Positions 53,507 through 61,367 of a stretch of DNA of 64,000 nt are shown piece after piece. Both the position numbers and the translations under genes were made by a program. The stretch spans positions 19,329 through 83,328 of the forward strand of contig DATLKN010000036.1 of the NCBI GenBank assembly GCA_035538335.1, in the 5' to 3' direction. Each line of letters begins with the position of its first letter. Position 1 is the stretch's first letter. The notes beneath the pieces are model-generated. The model did no database searches. It saw only the letters and a program-made list of their open reading frames with translations, and was not told the DNA's origin. Source of the stretch: AP-15 sp035538335. Its GTDB lineage: Bacteria; Pseudomonadota; Alphaproteobacteria; ATCC43930; CGMCC-115725.

Positions 53507-56500
53507 TCAGGGAAGCTGCTTGAGCACAAGTTCCAGATGGTGGCAGTCTATCTCAACATCCTCTCCGTAACTATAGCGAACAACCATCCTCCGATCCATT
53601 GCGACGATTTGATAATAGTGATGCTCAAGAATATGTAAAATGTCCAAGATAAAAAAATCCATGTATTCGGGTGAGAAGCATTCGATCACAGTCGATTTTT
53701 TTTCTTGGAACGCGCAATGCAACATGCTGGAGCCGTGAGGCCCAACCAATACCTCGGCATGATGGGCCGCGGCAATCTGCTCAGCGATCGGGAGCGTCGC
53801 CATATTCACCGTCGTGAAGCCGTACCGGCCCACGCGTTCGCGCACTTCCTGCGCGTTGACCACGACGCGCGGCGGGGAGCGTTCCAAATAGAGGCGCGGA
53901 CCAATACCCGACGCGATTGCCGTCGCCGCCGCGATTAACGCGGCGCGTAACGCGAGAAAGAGGTTGCGGTAAGCGATCGTGTCCCAGCACCCTATGGGGG
54001 TGGTAAGCCAGGACGATCGAAAGACCGTCGGTTTACGGCACATGATGATTCGGTCGTCTCGGATCCCCAACAACTCGAGAAATCCGGTGGCGAATGGCGG
54101 GAGACCCGAAGAATGCCGATCACCAAAAGGCGAGAGGACGTAGCGGCCCTGAAAGCCGCTACGTTCCAGGATCGTTACCTTATAGAGCTCTTCGAAGAAG
54201 TGGAAAAAATTATTCGCGTAAAGATTTGATAGGATGCAGACCTCGCCGTCGATCTCATCAACCTCGTCGAGTGGGCGAAAGGGCTGGATGTCGCCTAAGC
54301 GTATATCGTCCTGCAGCTCGATGAAGGCGTAGGCGGCGAAATTAGCTTCAGAGGGAACGACGGTGTTGCGCCAGAGCTGAAGGTGGAGCGCCGGCAGGTA
54401 GAGGACTTCGCCTGCCGCGCCGATCTCGACCGGCTTGCCGCCCGGGCCAAAATCGACCTCCATGACGCGCGACGGCGCGCTGCTCTTCAACTCGTCGAGG
54501 ACCGAGCGGCGACTAAGGCGATCGAGATCGGGATTAGGGGCCCTCTCGGCAGATTTGGGCTGCGTTCCAACCCACCCAACCGTGGTCGAGGGGGCGTCAT
54601 GGACGGCGGTTAGCGACTGCAACAGGAAATCGAGATGATTGCAGTCCACAGCGATATCACCGCCGTATTTATACAGGCGCGCGGCGAGCTGCCCTGTTTC
54701 GTACGAAGGGGCTGCCGGATAGGTCAAATTGAAGTAGCGGTGCCCGAGGAGCGCACAGATGTCGAGCATGCACGGGTGCAGGTACTCGGGCGAGAAGCAT
54801 TCGATCACCGTCGAGCGCTCTTGCAGAAACATGCTGTGAACGAAGGCCGCGCCATGTGGGCCGACAAGGGTGTCCGCCGCGGCAACTGCTGCGATCTGCC
54901 TGGCCACGGGCAGTTCGCTCATCTCGACCGCTGTGACACCGTGCCGCCGCAAGCACTCGTCTACCTCTTCGCGATTGACCACCGCACGATGTCGTCCGCC
55001 GCGGTCGAGCCAGAGGCGCGGACCGAGGCTCGGCCCCTCGGCCGCCGCCAGCAGCGTATCTCGCAAAGCGAAGAAGACGGCCGGATAGCCGGCCACATTG
55101 TTGTGCGCGATATGCGAGGTCAGCCACGCGTTGCGAAAGAGGGTTGGCGCGGCGACGCTCAGCATGCGTTCCTCCGGTATCCCAAGCAACCGCAACAACT
55201 CTAGGGCGAAGGTCGGCAGGCTCGCGGCGATCGACGATGGAAAGGGCGAGACGACATATTTACCGGCAAACCCATTTCGTTCGAGGACCACCACTTTGTA
55301 GAGTTCTTCGATGAAATGGTAAAAATTGTAAGAATGCAGGTTCGAGAGAATGCAGACTTCTTCGTCAAGCGTGTTAACAACCAGGAGGTCTTTGTGCGTC
55401 CGTACGTCAACTTGATAATTCCCGCTGAAAATCAGTGGAACGGCATCGGGGTCGGTGTTGGCTTCCACTGGGATGATGTGGTTGCGCCACACTTGCAGAT
55501 GCCGCTCGGGCAGGTAGATGAGTTCGTCGACGCGAACCACCTCCACCGGCTTGCCGCCGGGAACATTGACGGTCTCGACCGCTTGCGATTTCTCGCTTTT
55601 TAGTAGGTCCAACACCGACCGCGGTTCGAGCCTGTTGAACTTGATCAGCCGGCGCGCATCGACGGTTGCCGCCCCGCTCCTTACGCGGCCGACAATCGCC
55701 TTCAACGCTTGATCGACGGCGGCGGCGAATTCCCGCTCGCCGGGTTGCGCGGCTACGAAATCGCGGGTCGCGGCGCACGCCGCCTCGTAGAGCGCGCGAT
55801 CCTCGATCAGCCGCGAAACGAGATCGATATACATCGCCCGGTTGTCGGCAATCAGCATCGGCACCCGCTCGTGTTCGTGCGTCGGGGTGCGCATCGAGAC
55901 GATCGGCTTGCTCTTGGCCATGATTTCGCGCCCGGCGACGGTCACATCCCAGGAGGTGTCGAGAAAGATGTCGACCACGTGCCCCCACACATGGCCGTCG
56001 ACGTACTCGTCGACGAGCACGAGGCGCCCGGTCAGGCCGTGGTCAATGATAAAATCGTGAATCCAATTGCCTTCGCCGGTGCCGCCGAGAGCAACGACCA
56101 ATTGCGGATGCCGAACCAGCAACGTTTCGATGAGTTGGAGGAAATCGGGCGTGATCTTCGCTAACCGGCCGTAAATGCCGGCGAGCTTCGCATCCCGAGG
56201 AAACCGAGCGCGCTCGGCGGCGATCCGAGCCGGATCGACCGGCGGGTCGAGGGGATAGCCTGGCTGATTCCAGGGACCAAGGCCGAGGTCGAAGCAAATC
56301 TCCCGATCGAAGCCATCGAGCCTCGGGTCGTAAAACTCGATGCGAAACACCCCATCGATGTTCGCCAGCGGCCAAAACGGCAGCCCGTTTTGAAAGAAAA
56401 TCTGCACCGGGGCGATCCGCCGCTCGAACAGCACGGTCGGCAGCGCCGAGTTCATGTCGGTAATCAAGATGTCAATCTCATCGGCCGCGACCGCATCAGC

Positions 56501-59056
56501 CACGACAGCGATGCGTTCGGACATCGATCCCGCAATGAACCGGCGGACGGTAATTCCCCGCTCGATGAGCGGCGCCAGCGAGGCGTCGTCGTACTGACTC
56601 CACGCGTAGAGCACTAATTTGTAGGTGCCCGGGAAATATCGCGATAGTCCTTCCAAAACCTCGCCCACGCCACTTCCGATCGGATTTCCAAGCAACACGA
56701 ACTGCGCCAGATACCCAATTCGCAGCGGCTCGCGACCGAGGGCGCGCGGGGCAATCGTCGGCAGGTCGAGAACCGCTCCGTCGCGGATCGCTCCGGCGAC
56801 CGGCGCCATCACCCCGGTGACGCCGCGCATCGCTTCCCAGCTGGATGCCCAGTACCAGTGGAGAAAGTACATCAGGTCATAAAACAAACAGAGGGTATCG
56901 AGCGGGAGATCCTTTATCGCCAGCGCACGATGGAGCAGCCGTTCGAGCGCCGGGATCAGCGAGCGCCCGCTCGCATGGTGGTACCAGGTGTAGATCGCCT
57001 GGACCCGCTCGATCATCGGCAGCTGCTTGCCGACCGGCCAGCTCGCGAATTCGGGGTCGGTGAGAATCTCCTGGATCCGGGCAGTCAGGCGATCGAGGCC
57101 TGTCTTTTCGATTTCGTCGTTCGAGAGACCGCGGATCGCCTCGATTCTCGCGGTCAATCCGGCAACGCCGGGGGGTGCGCCGTTGCCGCCCTCGGAGCTT
57201 GCGATCTTCAACAACGCGCGGCTTATTTCCTGCGGCATGCCGCCGACATTCGGAAAGCGGTCGGTGACCGTCTGCCACCTCGCGACAGCTTCCCGGTGGT
57301 GTCCTCGCAGCGCCGCGGCACGGGCGTAATGCAACGCCGCGGAACTGCTCTGCGGAAATTTCTCGATCGCGGCGGCCAATACCCCTTCGGCTTCGTCGAG
57401 CCGGCCCGCTTCCAGCAATGCCCAGCCGCCGTCGACGTACCCGACGTCGTGGTCCGGAAACCGCTGCCGCGCGGCGTCCCAGCGGCGCGCGGCCTCTTGC
57501 CAGTCGCGGCGCCGCATCGCCACCCAGCCGTAATGAACGGCGGGCCAGGGGTTGTCCGGGAAGCGTTCGATGCCCGCCGACGATACGGCATCGGCCTCGT
57601 CGAGCCGGTCCGCCTCGCGCAACGCCCAGCCGCCCTCGACCCAAGCCACGGGATTATCCGGAAAGCGCGCGCGAACCCGGTCCCAGCGGGCCGCGGCTTC
57701 GGGCCAGTCCTTGCGCCGCATGGCGACCCAGCCGTAGTGCACGGCCATCCAGGGATCGTCGGGAAACCGGCCAATGCCCGCCGACAACACCGCATCGGCC
57801 TCGTCGAGCCTGTCCGCCTCGCGCAACGCCCAGCCACCCTCGAGGTAAGCGACGGCGAGATCCGGCGATTCCCGGCGGATGACCTCCCACCGGTTTGCGG
57901 CATTTTCCCAATCCCGCTCGACCGTCGCATTGTGCGCATCGCGGATCCGCGACGCGATGTCGGCCTCACGGCGCGCTTGTTGCGCGGGCTGCGCCGGCGA
58001 GGCCTCTTCTTGCTCGCGCCCAGTGACGAAAGCCGGTGCTTCCATCTGCTCGGACAGGCTCGGGCCCTCGGCGGCGTCCAGCCCTGCGTTGGGCTTGCCT
58101 GCGGTTGTTCCGGCGGATGCGGAGGACAGCCGCGCGACCGGTGCTGAGCTGCGCCCGCGGCCAGCGGCATCGTAGAGCGGCGGCGTTTCGAGCTTGTGAG
58201 CGAACCACATCGACCCACCGCCGCGCCAGGCCGAGTTCAGATCGTCATCGCCGAAATCGATAAACGGACGCGCCTGCCGTTCCGCGAAACGAGGATCGCG
58301 GCAGACGAATTGGGTTGGCAGGATCGGATCGAGGCGCTCCCGCGCGCCGATCATGTAGGCCGCCAACAGGTATTGCTCGTTCCAATACCAGTCGACGAAC
58401 ATGTCGGGATAATCCCAGGGCAGCGTGATGTCGTGCAAATGCACTACGACCCCGGGCCGAAGGCGCGGCAGCACGTCGATCATGAATACGGTGACATCGG
58501 AGTTCATGAACGAACGGTGCGATCCGTCGATGAAGACAATATCGCCGGCCCGCAGATCTGTGAAAATCCCGAGGTCGCAGGTCTCGAGGCCTTCCCGGAT
58601 CACCTCGTCGCAGATTCCGTCGATGGCGGCGCGCGGCTGCGGGTCGATCGATACGATCCGGGTTTCGAGGCCGTGGTCCCTTACCGCTTTGGCGGCGAAG
58701 CAGGTGCTGATCCCCGAACCGATCTCGATATAGGTTCGCGGTCTTCGCAGCCTGACCATTGTGTAGAGGGCGAGGGAATCGAACGGTGCAAAAGGGACCT
58801 CGAACCACGCTGGCTCGGGCAGTTGGTCAGGACTGAAATCGCGGGGGATCGACGCCAGGTGCGGAACCGAGCGGGCCATCTCTTCCAAAAAGGCGTCATA
58901 TTCAGCCGCGTGAGCGCTGAACCAGTCGTACAAGGCCGCAATGGGCGGATGCGTGTTACCCCATCGCGGGCGAAGATCACGCGATGGCGGATAATCGAGC
59001 GGCAATGCGTATCGCGCGTAGCGGCTTCCGGGAAGCTGGACGATCTCGTCCGCCAT
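53507..59056 (-). CDS. Giant 1849-residue fusion: methyltransferase - TPR - GT-B transferase - GT61 - GT61
   Basis: One intact frame of 1849 residues. Residues ~85-260 are a class I methyltransferase or related fold (YIEIGSGIST, VSIDPQPR, VFIDGSHRSFM, HLHDITLPWDYPD). A Ser/Gly/Ala/Gln linker (~300-365) leads to 6-7 TPRs (~370-610), then a helical spacer (~630-760). Residues ~775-1120 are a GT-B-fold transferase (RIGYLAQFVLLGNPIGSGVGE; HEHERVPMLIADN), distantly SPINDLY/GT41- or HMW1C-like. Two GT61 (EGF O-GlcNAc-transferase-like) domains follow, ~1150-1485 and ~1520-1849, each with CILSNL--NFFHFIEELYKV, LVGPHG, and TVIECFSPEY. It has no signal peptide or membrane segment, so it works in the cytoplasm. 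GAGGTAGGCA precedes the ATG. It likely builds a short glycan, perhaps on protein. The arrangement is unknown to me. Confidence 0.9.
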   Translation of the reverse strand: MADEIVQLPGSRYARYALPLDYPPSRDLRPRWGNTHPPIAALYDWFSAHAAEYDAFLEEMARSVPHLASIPRDFSPDQLPEPAWFEVPFAPFDSLALYTMVRLRRPRTYIEIGSGISTCFAAKAVRDHGLETRIVSIDPQPRAAIDGICDEVIREGLETCDLGIFTDLRAGDIVFIDGSHRSFMNSDVTVFMIDVLPRLRPGVVVHLHDITLPWDYPDMFVDWYWNEQYLLAAYMIGARERLDPILPTQFVCRDPRFAERQARPFIDFGDDDLNSAWRGGGSMWFAHKLETPPLYDAAGRGRSSAPVARLSSASAGTTAGKPNAGLDAAEGPSLSEQMEAPAFVTGREQEEASPAQPAQQARREADIASRIRDAHNATVERDWENAANRWEVIRRESPDLAVAYLEGGWALREADRLDEADAVLSAGIGRFPDDPWMAVHYGWVAMRRKDWPEAAARWDRVRARFPDNPVAWVEGGWALREADRLDEADAVSSAGIERFPDNPWPAVHYGWVAMRRRDWQEAARRWDAARQRFPDHDVGYVDGGWALLEAGRLDEAEGVLAAAIEKFPQSSSAALHYARAAALRGHHREAVARWQTVTDRFPNVGGMPQEISRALLKIASSEGGNGAPPGVAGLTARIEAIRGLSNDEIEKTGLDRLTARIQEILTDPEFASWPVGKQLPMIERVQAIYTWYHHASGRSLIPALERLLHRALAIKDLPLDTLCLFYDLMYFLHWYWASSWEAMRGVTGVMAPVAGAIRDGAVLDLPTIAPRALGREPLRIGYLAQFVLLGNPIGSGVGEVLEGLSRYFPGTYKLVLYAWSQYDDASLAPLIERGITVRRFIAGSMSERIAVVADAVAADEIDILITDMNSALPTVLFERRIAPVQIFFQNGLPFWPLANIDGVFRIEFYDPRLDGFDREICFDLGLGPWNQPGYPLDPPVDPARIAAERARFPRDAKLAGIYGRLAKITPDFLQLIETLLVRHPQLVVALGGTGEGNWIHDFIIDHGLTGRLVLVDEYVDGHVWGHVVDIFLDTSWDVTVAGREIMAKSKPIVSMRTPTHEHERVPMLIADNRAMYIDLVSRLIEDRALYEAACAATRDFVAAQPGEREFAAAVDQALKAIVGRVRSGAATVDARRLIKFNRLEPRSVLDLLKSEKSQAVETVNVPGGKPVEVVRVDELIYLPERHLQVWRNHIIPVEANTDPDAVPLIFSGNYQVDVRTHKDLLVVNTLDEEVCILSNLHSYNFYHFIEELYKVVVLERNGFAGKYVVSPFPSSIAASLPTFALELLRLLGIPEERMLSVAAPTLFRNAWLTSHIAHNNVAGYPAVFFALRDTLLAAAEGPSLGPRLWLDRGGRHRAVVNREEVDECLRRHGVTAVEMSELPVARQIAAVAAADTLVGPHGAAFVHSMFLQERSTVIECFSPEYLHPCMLDICALLGHRYFNLTYPAAPSYETGQLAARLYKYGGDIAVDCNHLDFLLQSLTAVHDAPSTTVGWVGTQPKSAERAPNPDLDRLSRRSVLDELKSSAPSRVMEVDFGPGGKPVEIGAAGEVLYLPALHLQLWRNTVVPSEANFAAYAFIELQDDIRLGDIQPFRPLDEVDEIDGEVCILSNLYANNFFHFFEELYKVTILERSGFQGRYVLSPFGDRHSSGLPPFATGFLELLGIRDDRIIMCRKPTVFRSSWLTTPIGCWDTIAYRNLFLALRAALIAAATAIASGIGPRLYLERSPPRVVVNAQEVRERVGRYGFTTVNMATLPIAEQIAAAHHAEVLVGPHGSSMLHCAFQEKKSTVIECFSPEYMDFFILDILHILEHHYYQIVAMDRRMVVRYSYGEDVEIDCHHLELVLKQLP
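57420..57960. repeat. Near-identical TPR-encoding DNA repeats
   Basis: Within the giant gene, the DNA for GGWALREADRLDEADAV and the following HYGWVAMRR is nearly identical in successive units. CATCGGCCTCGTCGAGCC starts at 57589 and again at 57793, exactly 204 bp apart, that is two 34-residue TPRs. The unit has therefore been copied as a pair in recent time and its copy number could change by recombination. Confidence 0.75.
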
Positions 59057-59114
59057 TGCCTACCTCGTTACCGCCCGGGTGCCGGGCCGATTGCTCTCGC
59101 AGGGCCCGCGACGA

Positions 59115-60665
59115 TCATTGAAAGAACGCCCGCACCTCATGAATGACCCGGTCGATCTCTGTGTCCTCTTGAAAGGCGTCGAGCGGCAGGCTAAGGATCT
59201 CGCCGGCGAGGCGCTCGGCGATCGGGAAGTCTCCTGCCGCAAGGCCGAGGTCGCGGTAGGCCGGCTGCAGATGGATCGGCGCCGGGTAGTGAAGATTCGT
59301 GCCGATGCCCGCCGCCGTCAAGTAACGCCGCAAGCCGTCTCGGCGACCGCCTCCGACGCGGACGCAGAAGGCGTGCCACACCGGCTCGGCCCAGGCGCGC
59401 ACCGCCGGCAGGCGCAGCCCGGCGAGATCTGCGAGCCCGGCTCGATACCGCTCGGCGTGCGCGCGGCGGCGCGCATTCCACGTCTCGAGCCGGCGCAGCT
59501 TGACGCTCAGCACCGCGGCCTGGATCGGGTCGAGCCGCGAGTTGACGCCGCGCAGCAGATGCTCGTCACGCCGCTCGGCGCCGTAATTGGCAAGAGCACG
59601 GACCCGGCGCATCAGCGCCGCATCGTTGCCGACGACGGCTCCCGCATCGCCTAGTGCGCCGAGGTTCTTCGTCGGGTAGAAGCTGAATGCGGCCGCGTCG
59701 CCCAAACTGCCGCAGCGCCGGCCGCGGTACCGCGCGCCGTGCGCCTGTGCCGCATCCTCGAGCAGAAAGAGGCCGCGCCGGCCGGCGAGGTCGCGCAGCG
59801 TATCCATGTCGGCCGGCTGGCCGTAGAGATGCACCGGGATGACCGCCTTCGTATCGGGCCGCAATGCGGCGGCAACCGCCGCCGGGTCGATATTGCCTGT
59901 ATCCTCCTCGACATCGACGAAGAGCGGTCGGGCGCCGGTGCGGCTGACGGCCAGTGCGGTGGCGATGAACGTGTTGACCGGGACGACGACGGTATCGCCA
60001 TCGCCGATCCCGCGCGCCCGCAGCGCCAGCGTCAGGGCGTCGAGGCCGTTCGCCACCCCGACCGCGTGACCGGTTCCGCAATAGTCGGCAAAGGCGTGCT
60101 CGAATGCCTCGACCTCTGGCCCGCCGATATAACGCCCCGACCGCACCACGCGGGCGAACGCGCTGTCGATCTCGCCGTCGAGGGCGGCATTAGCACGCGC
60201 GAGATCGAGGTAAGGAACCTCGCGTTCCTTCGTCGCTTCCCAGTTGCGGAACTCGGAATAATCGTAGATGTAGTCGGCTTCGTCGAATTCCTGCGAGGCC
60301 AGGACGCCGACGATCGTGCCGTCGGCGAAATCGCGAACGACCCGCCAGCAGCCGGGCGGCACGATCAGCGCGCGGTCGGCGCGGTCGAGCCGAAAGACCC
60401 AGCGCCGCCCTTGCTTTTCGAGCTCGACGGTAGCTGCGCCATTGAGACAGATCATCGCCTGCCGCAGCGTTTTGTGCGCATGAACGCCGCGCCGACCGCC
60501 GGCAGGCACCTCGCTCATGAAATAAAACCGCCGGACGGCGAAGCCGAAATGCGGCGCGAATTCGACAACGCAGAGGCGGCCGCGGTCGCTCTCGAACATC
60601 GGCAATGTGACGACGTACGGGAGATCGGCCGCGGCCTCGTCAGGCTCAGCTCGCAACGGAGCCAT
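59115..60665 (-). CDS. Fusion of FdtA-type ketoisomerase (WxcM-like cupin) and FdtB-type aminotransferase
   Basis: A 516-residue bifunctional enzyme. Residues ~15-140 are a WxcM/FdtA/QdtA cupin with the catalytic histidines His62 and His64 (GVHAHKTLRQ), VPPGCWRVV and ASQEFDEADYIYDY. Residues ~150-516 are a DegT/DnrJ/EryC1/StrS aminotransferase: the PLP lysine is Lys333 in FYPTKNLGALGD, the PLP aspartate is in LLEDAAQAHGA, plus PVNTFIATALAV and RLDPIQAAVL. Together they would turn dTDP-4-keto-6-deoxyglucose into a dTDP-3-amino-3,6-dideoxyhexose; fucose- or quinovose-type cannot be chosen. The two activities are usually separate genes. It precedes the giant transferase by 58 bp on the same strand, probably one operon. 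The rml genes for the precursor are not in the window. Confidence 0.92.
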   Translation of the reverse strand: MAPLRAEPDEAAADLPYVVTLPMFESDRGRLCVVEFAPHFGFAVRRFYFMSEVPAGGRRGVHAHKTLRQAMICLNGAATVELEKQGRRWVFRLDRADRALIVPPGCWRVVRDFADGTIVGVLASQEFDEADYIYDYSEFRNWEATKEREVPYLDLARANAALDGEIDSAFARVVRSGRYIGGPEVEAFEHAFADYCGTGHAVGVANGLDALTLALRARGIGDGDTVVVPVNTFIATALAVSRTGARPLFVDVEEDTGNIDPAAVAAALRPDTKAVIPVHLYGQPADMDTLRDLAGRRGLFLLEDAAQAHGARYRGRRCGSLGDAAAFSFYPTKNLGALGDAGAVVGNDAALMRRVRALANYGAERRDEHLLRGVNSRLDPIQAAVLSVKLRRLETWNARRRAHAERYRAGLADLAGLRLPAVRAWAEPVWHAFCVRVGGGRRDGLRRYLTAAGIGTNLHYPAPIHLQPAYRDLGLAAGDFPIAERLAGEILSLPLDAFQEDTEIDRVIHEVRAFFQ

Positions 60666-61367
60666 CTTTCTGCGCCCCTTCCGAAAAGCAGCGGGTGCCT
60701 GCGCGACGGGAGGGATTGGCGGAGCCAGACAAATCCGACTTCCTTTTGCGGAACGGGCGCGCCATAGCGAAAAAACAGCTCGTCAGCGAGCCTTCGCGGC
60801 GATTGCCGATCCTGCGCCAGTCCGCCGGTTTTCCGCCCGGCACGCCCGATGCCCTCGCGGCAACCGACGAGGCGCCCGTATGAACGAGCGCTAGGCTGGA
60901 GTCAAGTCAAGGTTTCCCAGGGGTGAAGCGGTCTCGGATGGGCGTGTTTTCGAAACCCTATGATGTCGAGCCTCGGTGCCGGCTCCCGAAGAGCCGCAGC
61001 GGCGGCGGCGCGCCTCATCGATGGCCTTCCGCTGAGCGGTACCGCTTCTGCTGGCTCGCCGCCGCCGCCTTCGTTTGGCGCGCCCGCCGCCGCTGGTGTC
61101 TCGGGCGGCGGCGGTCGTAACCCGCGGGCATTCAGTTGTCTGCCGTCGGCCCCAGTAAACACAACTGCCGCGCAGCGGCAGAGGCACGGCCGGCCTTGGG
61201 AGAATACCCGCCACAGGCATGACGCTTCGCTCACCCTCCGCCTCCACGACGGTCAATGTCTCGCGACCGCAAAATAGGATGATCTGGCAAGGGCATCCGT
61301 GATCCCGACTCCCGCGAGAGAGATGCGAGCCTCGTCCATGTATTCGCTCGGCGCGCCAATAAATCCT
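60666..61367. other. Gene-free interval of about 700 bp
   Basis: It separates the aminotransferase fusion from the beta-helix gene. I find no gene with family resemblance on either strand. The only tidy small frame is 60695-60883 on the plus strand (62 codons, no ribosome site, no known family), which I do not call. The middle (60970-61110) is Ala/Pro/Gly-type GCC/GCG repeats and low complexity. The promoter of the leftward FdtA-FdtB gene should lie at its left edge. Confidence 0.6.

Noticed and set aside
57420..57960. CRISPR-like array
   Set aside because: The repetition is in phase with 34-residue TPR units inside an open reading frame and has no unique spacers.
60902..61234. Minus-strand small protein in the 700-bp gap
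   Set aside because: The sequence is low complexity (Ala/Gly/Arg), has no ribosome site and no resemblance to a family.
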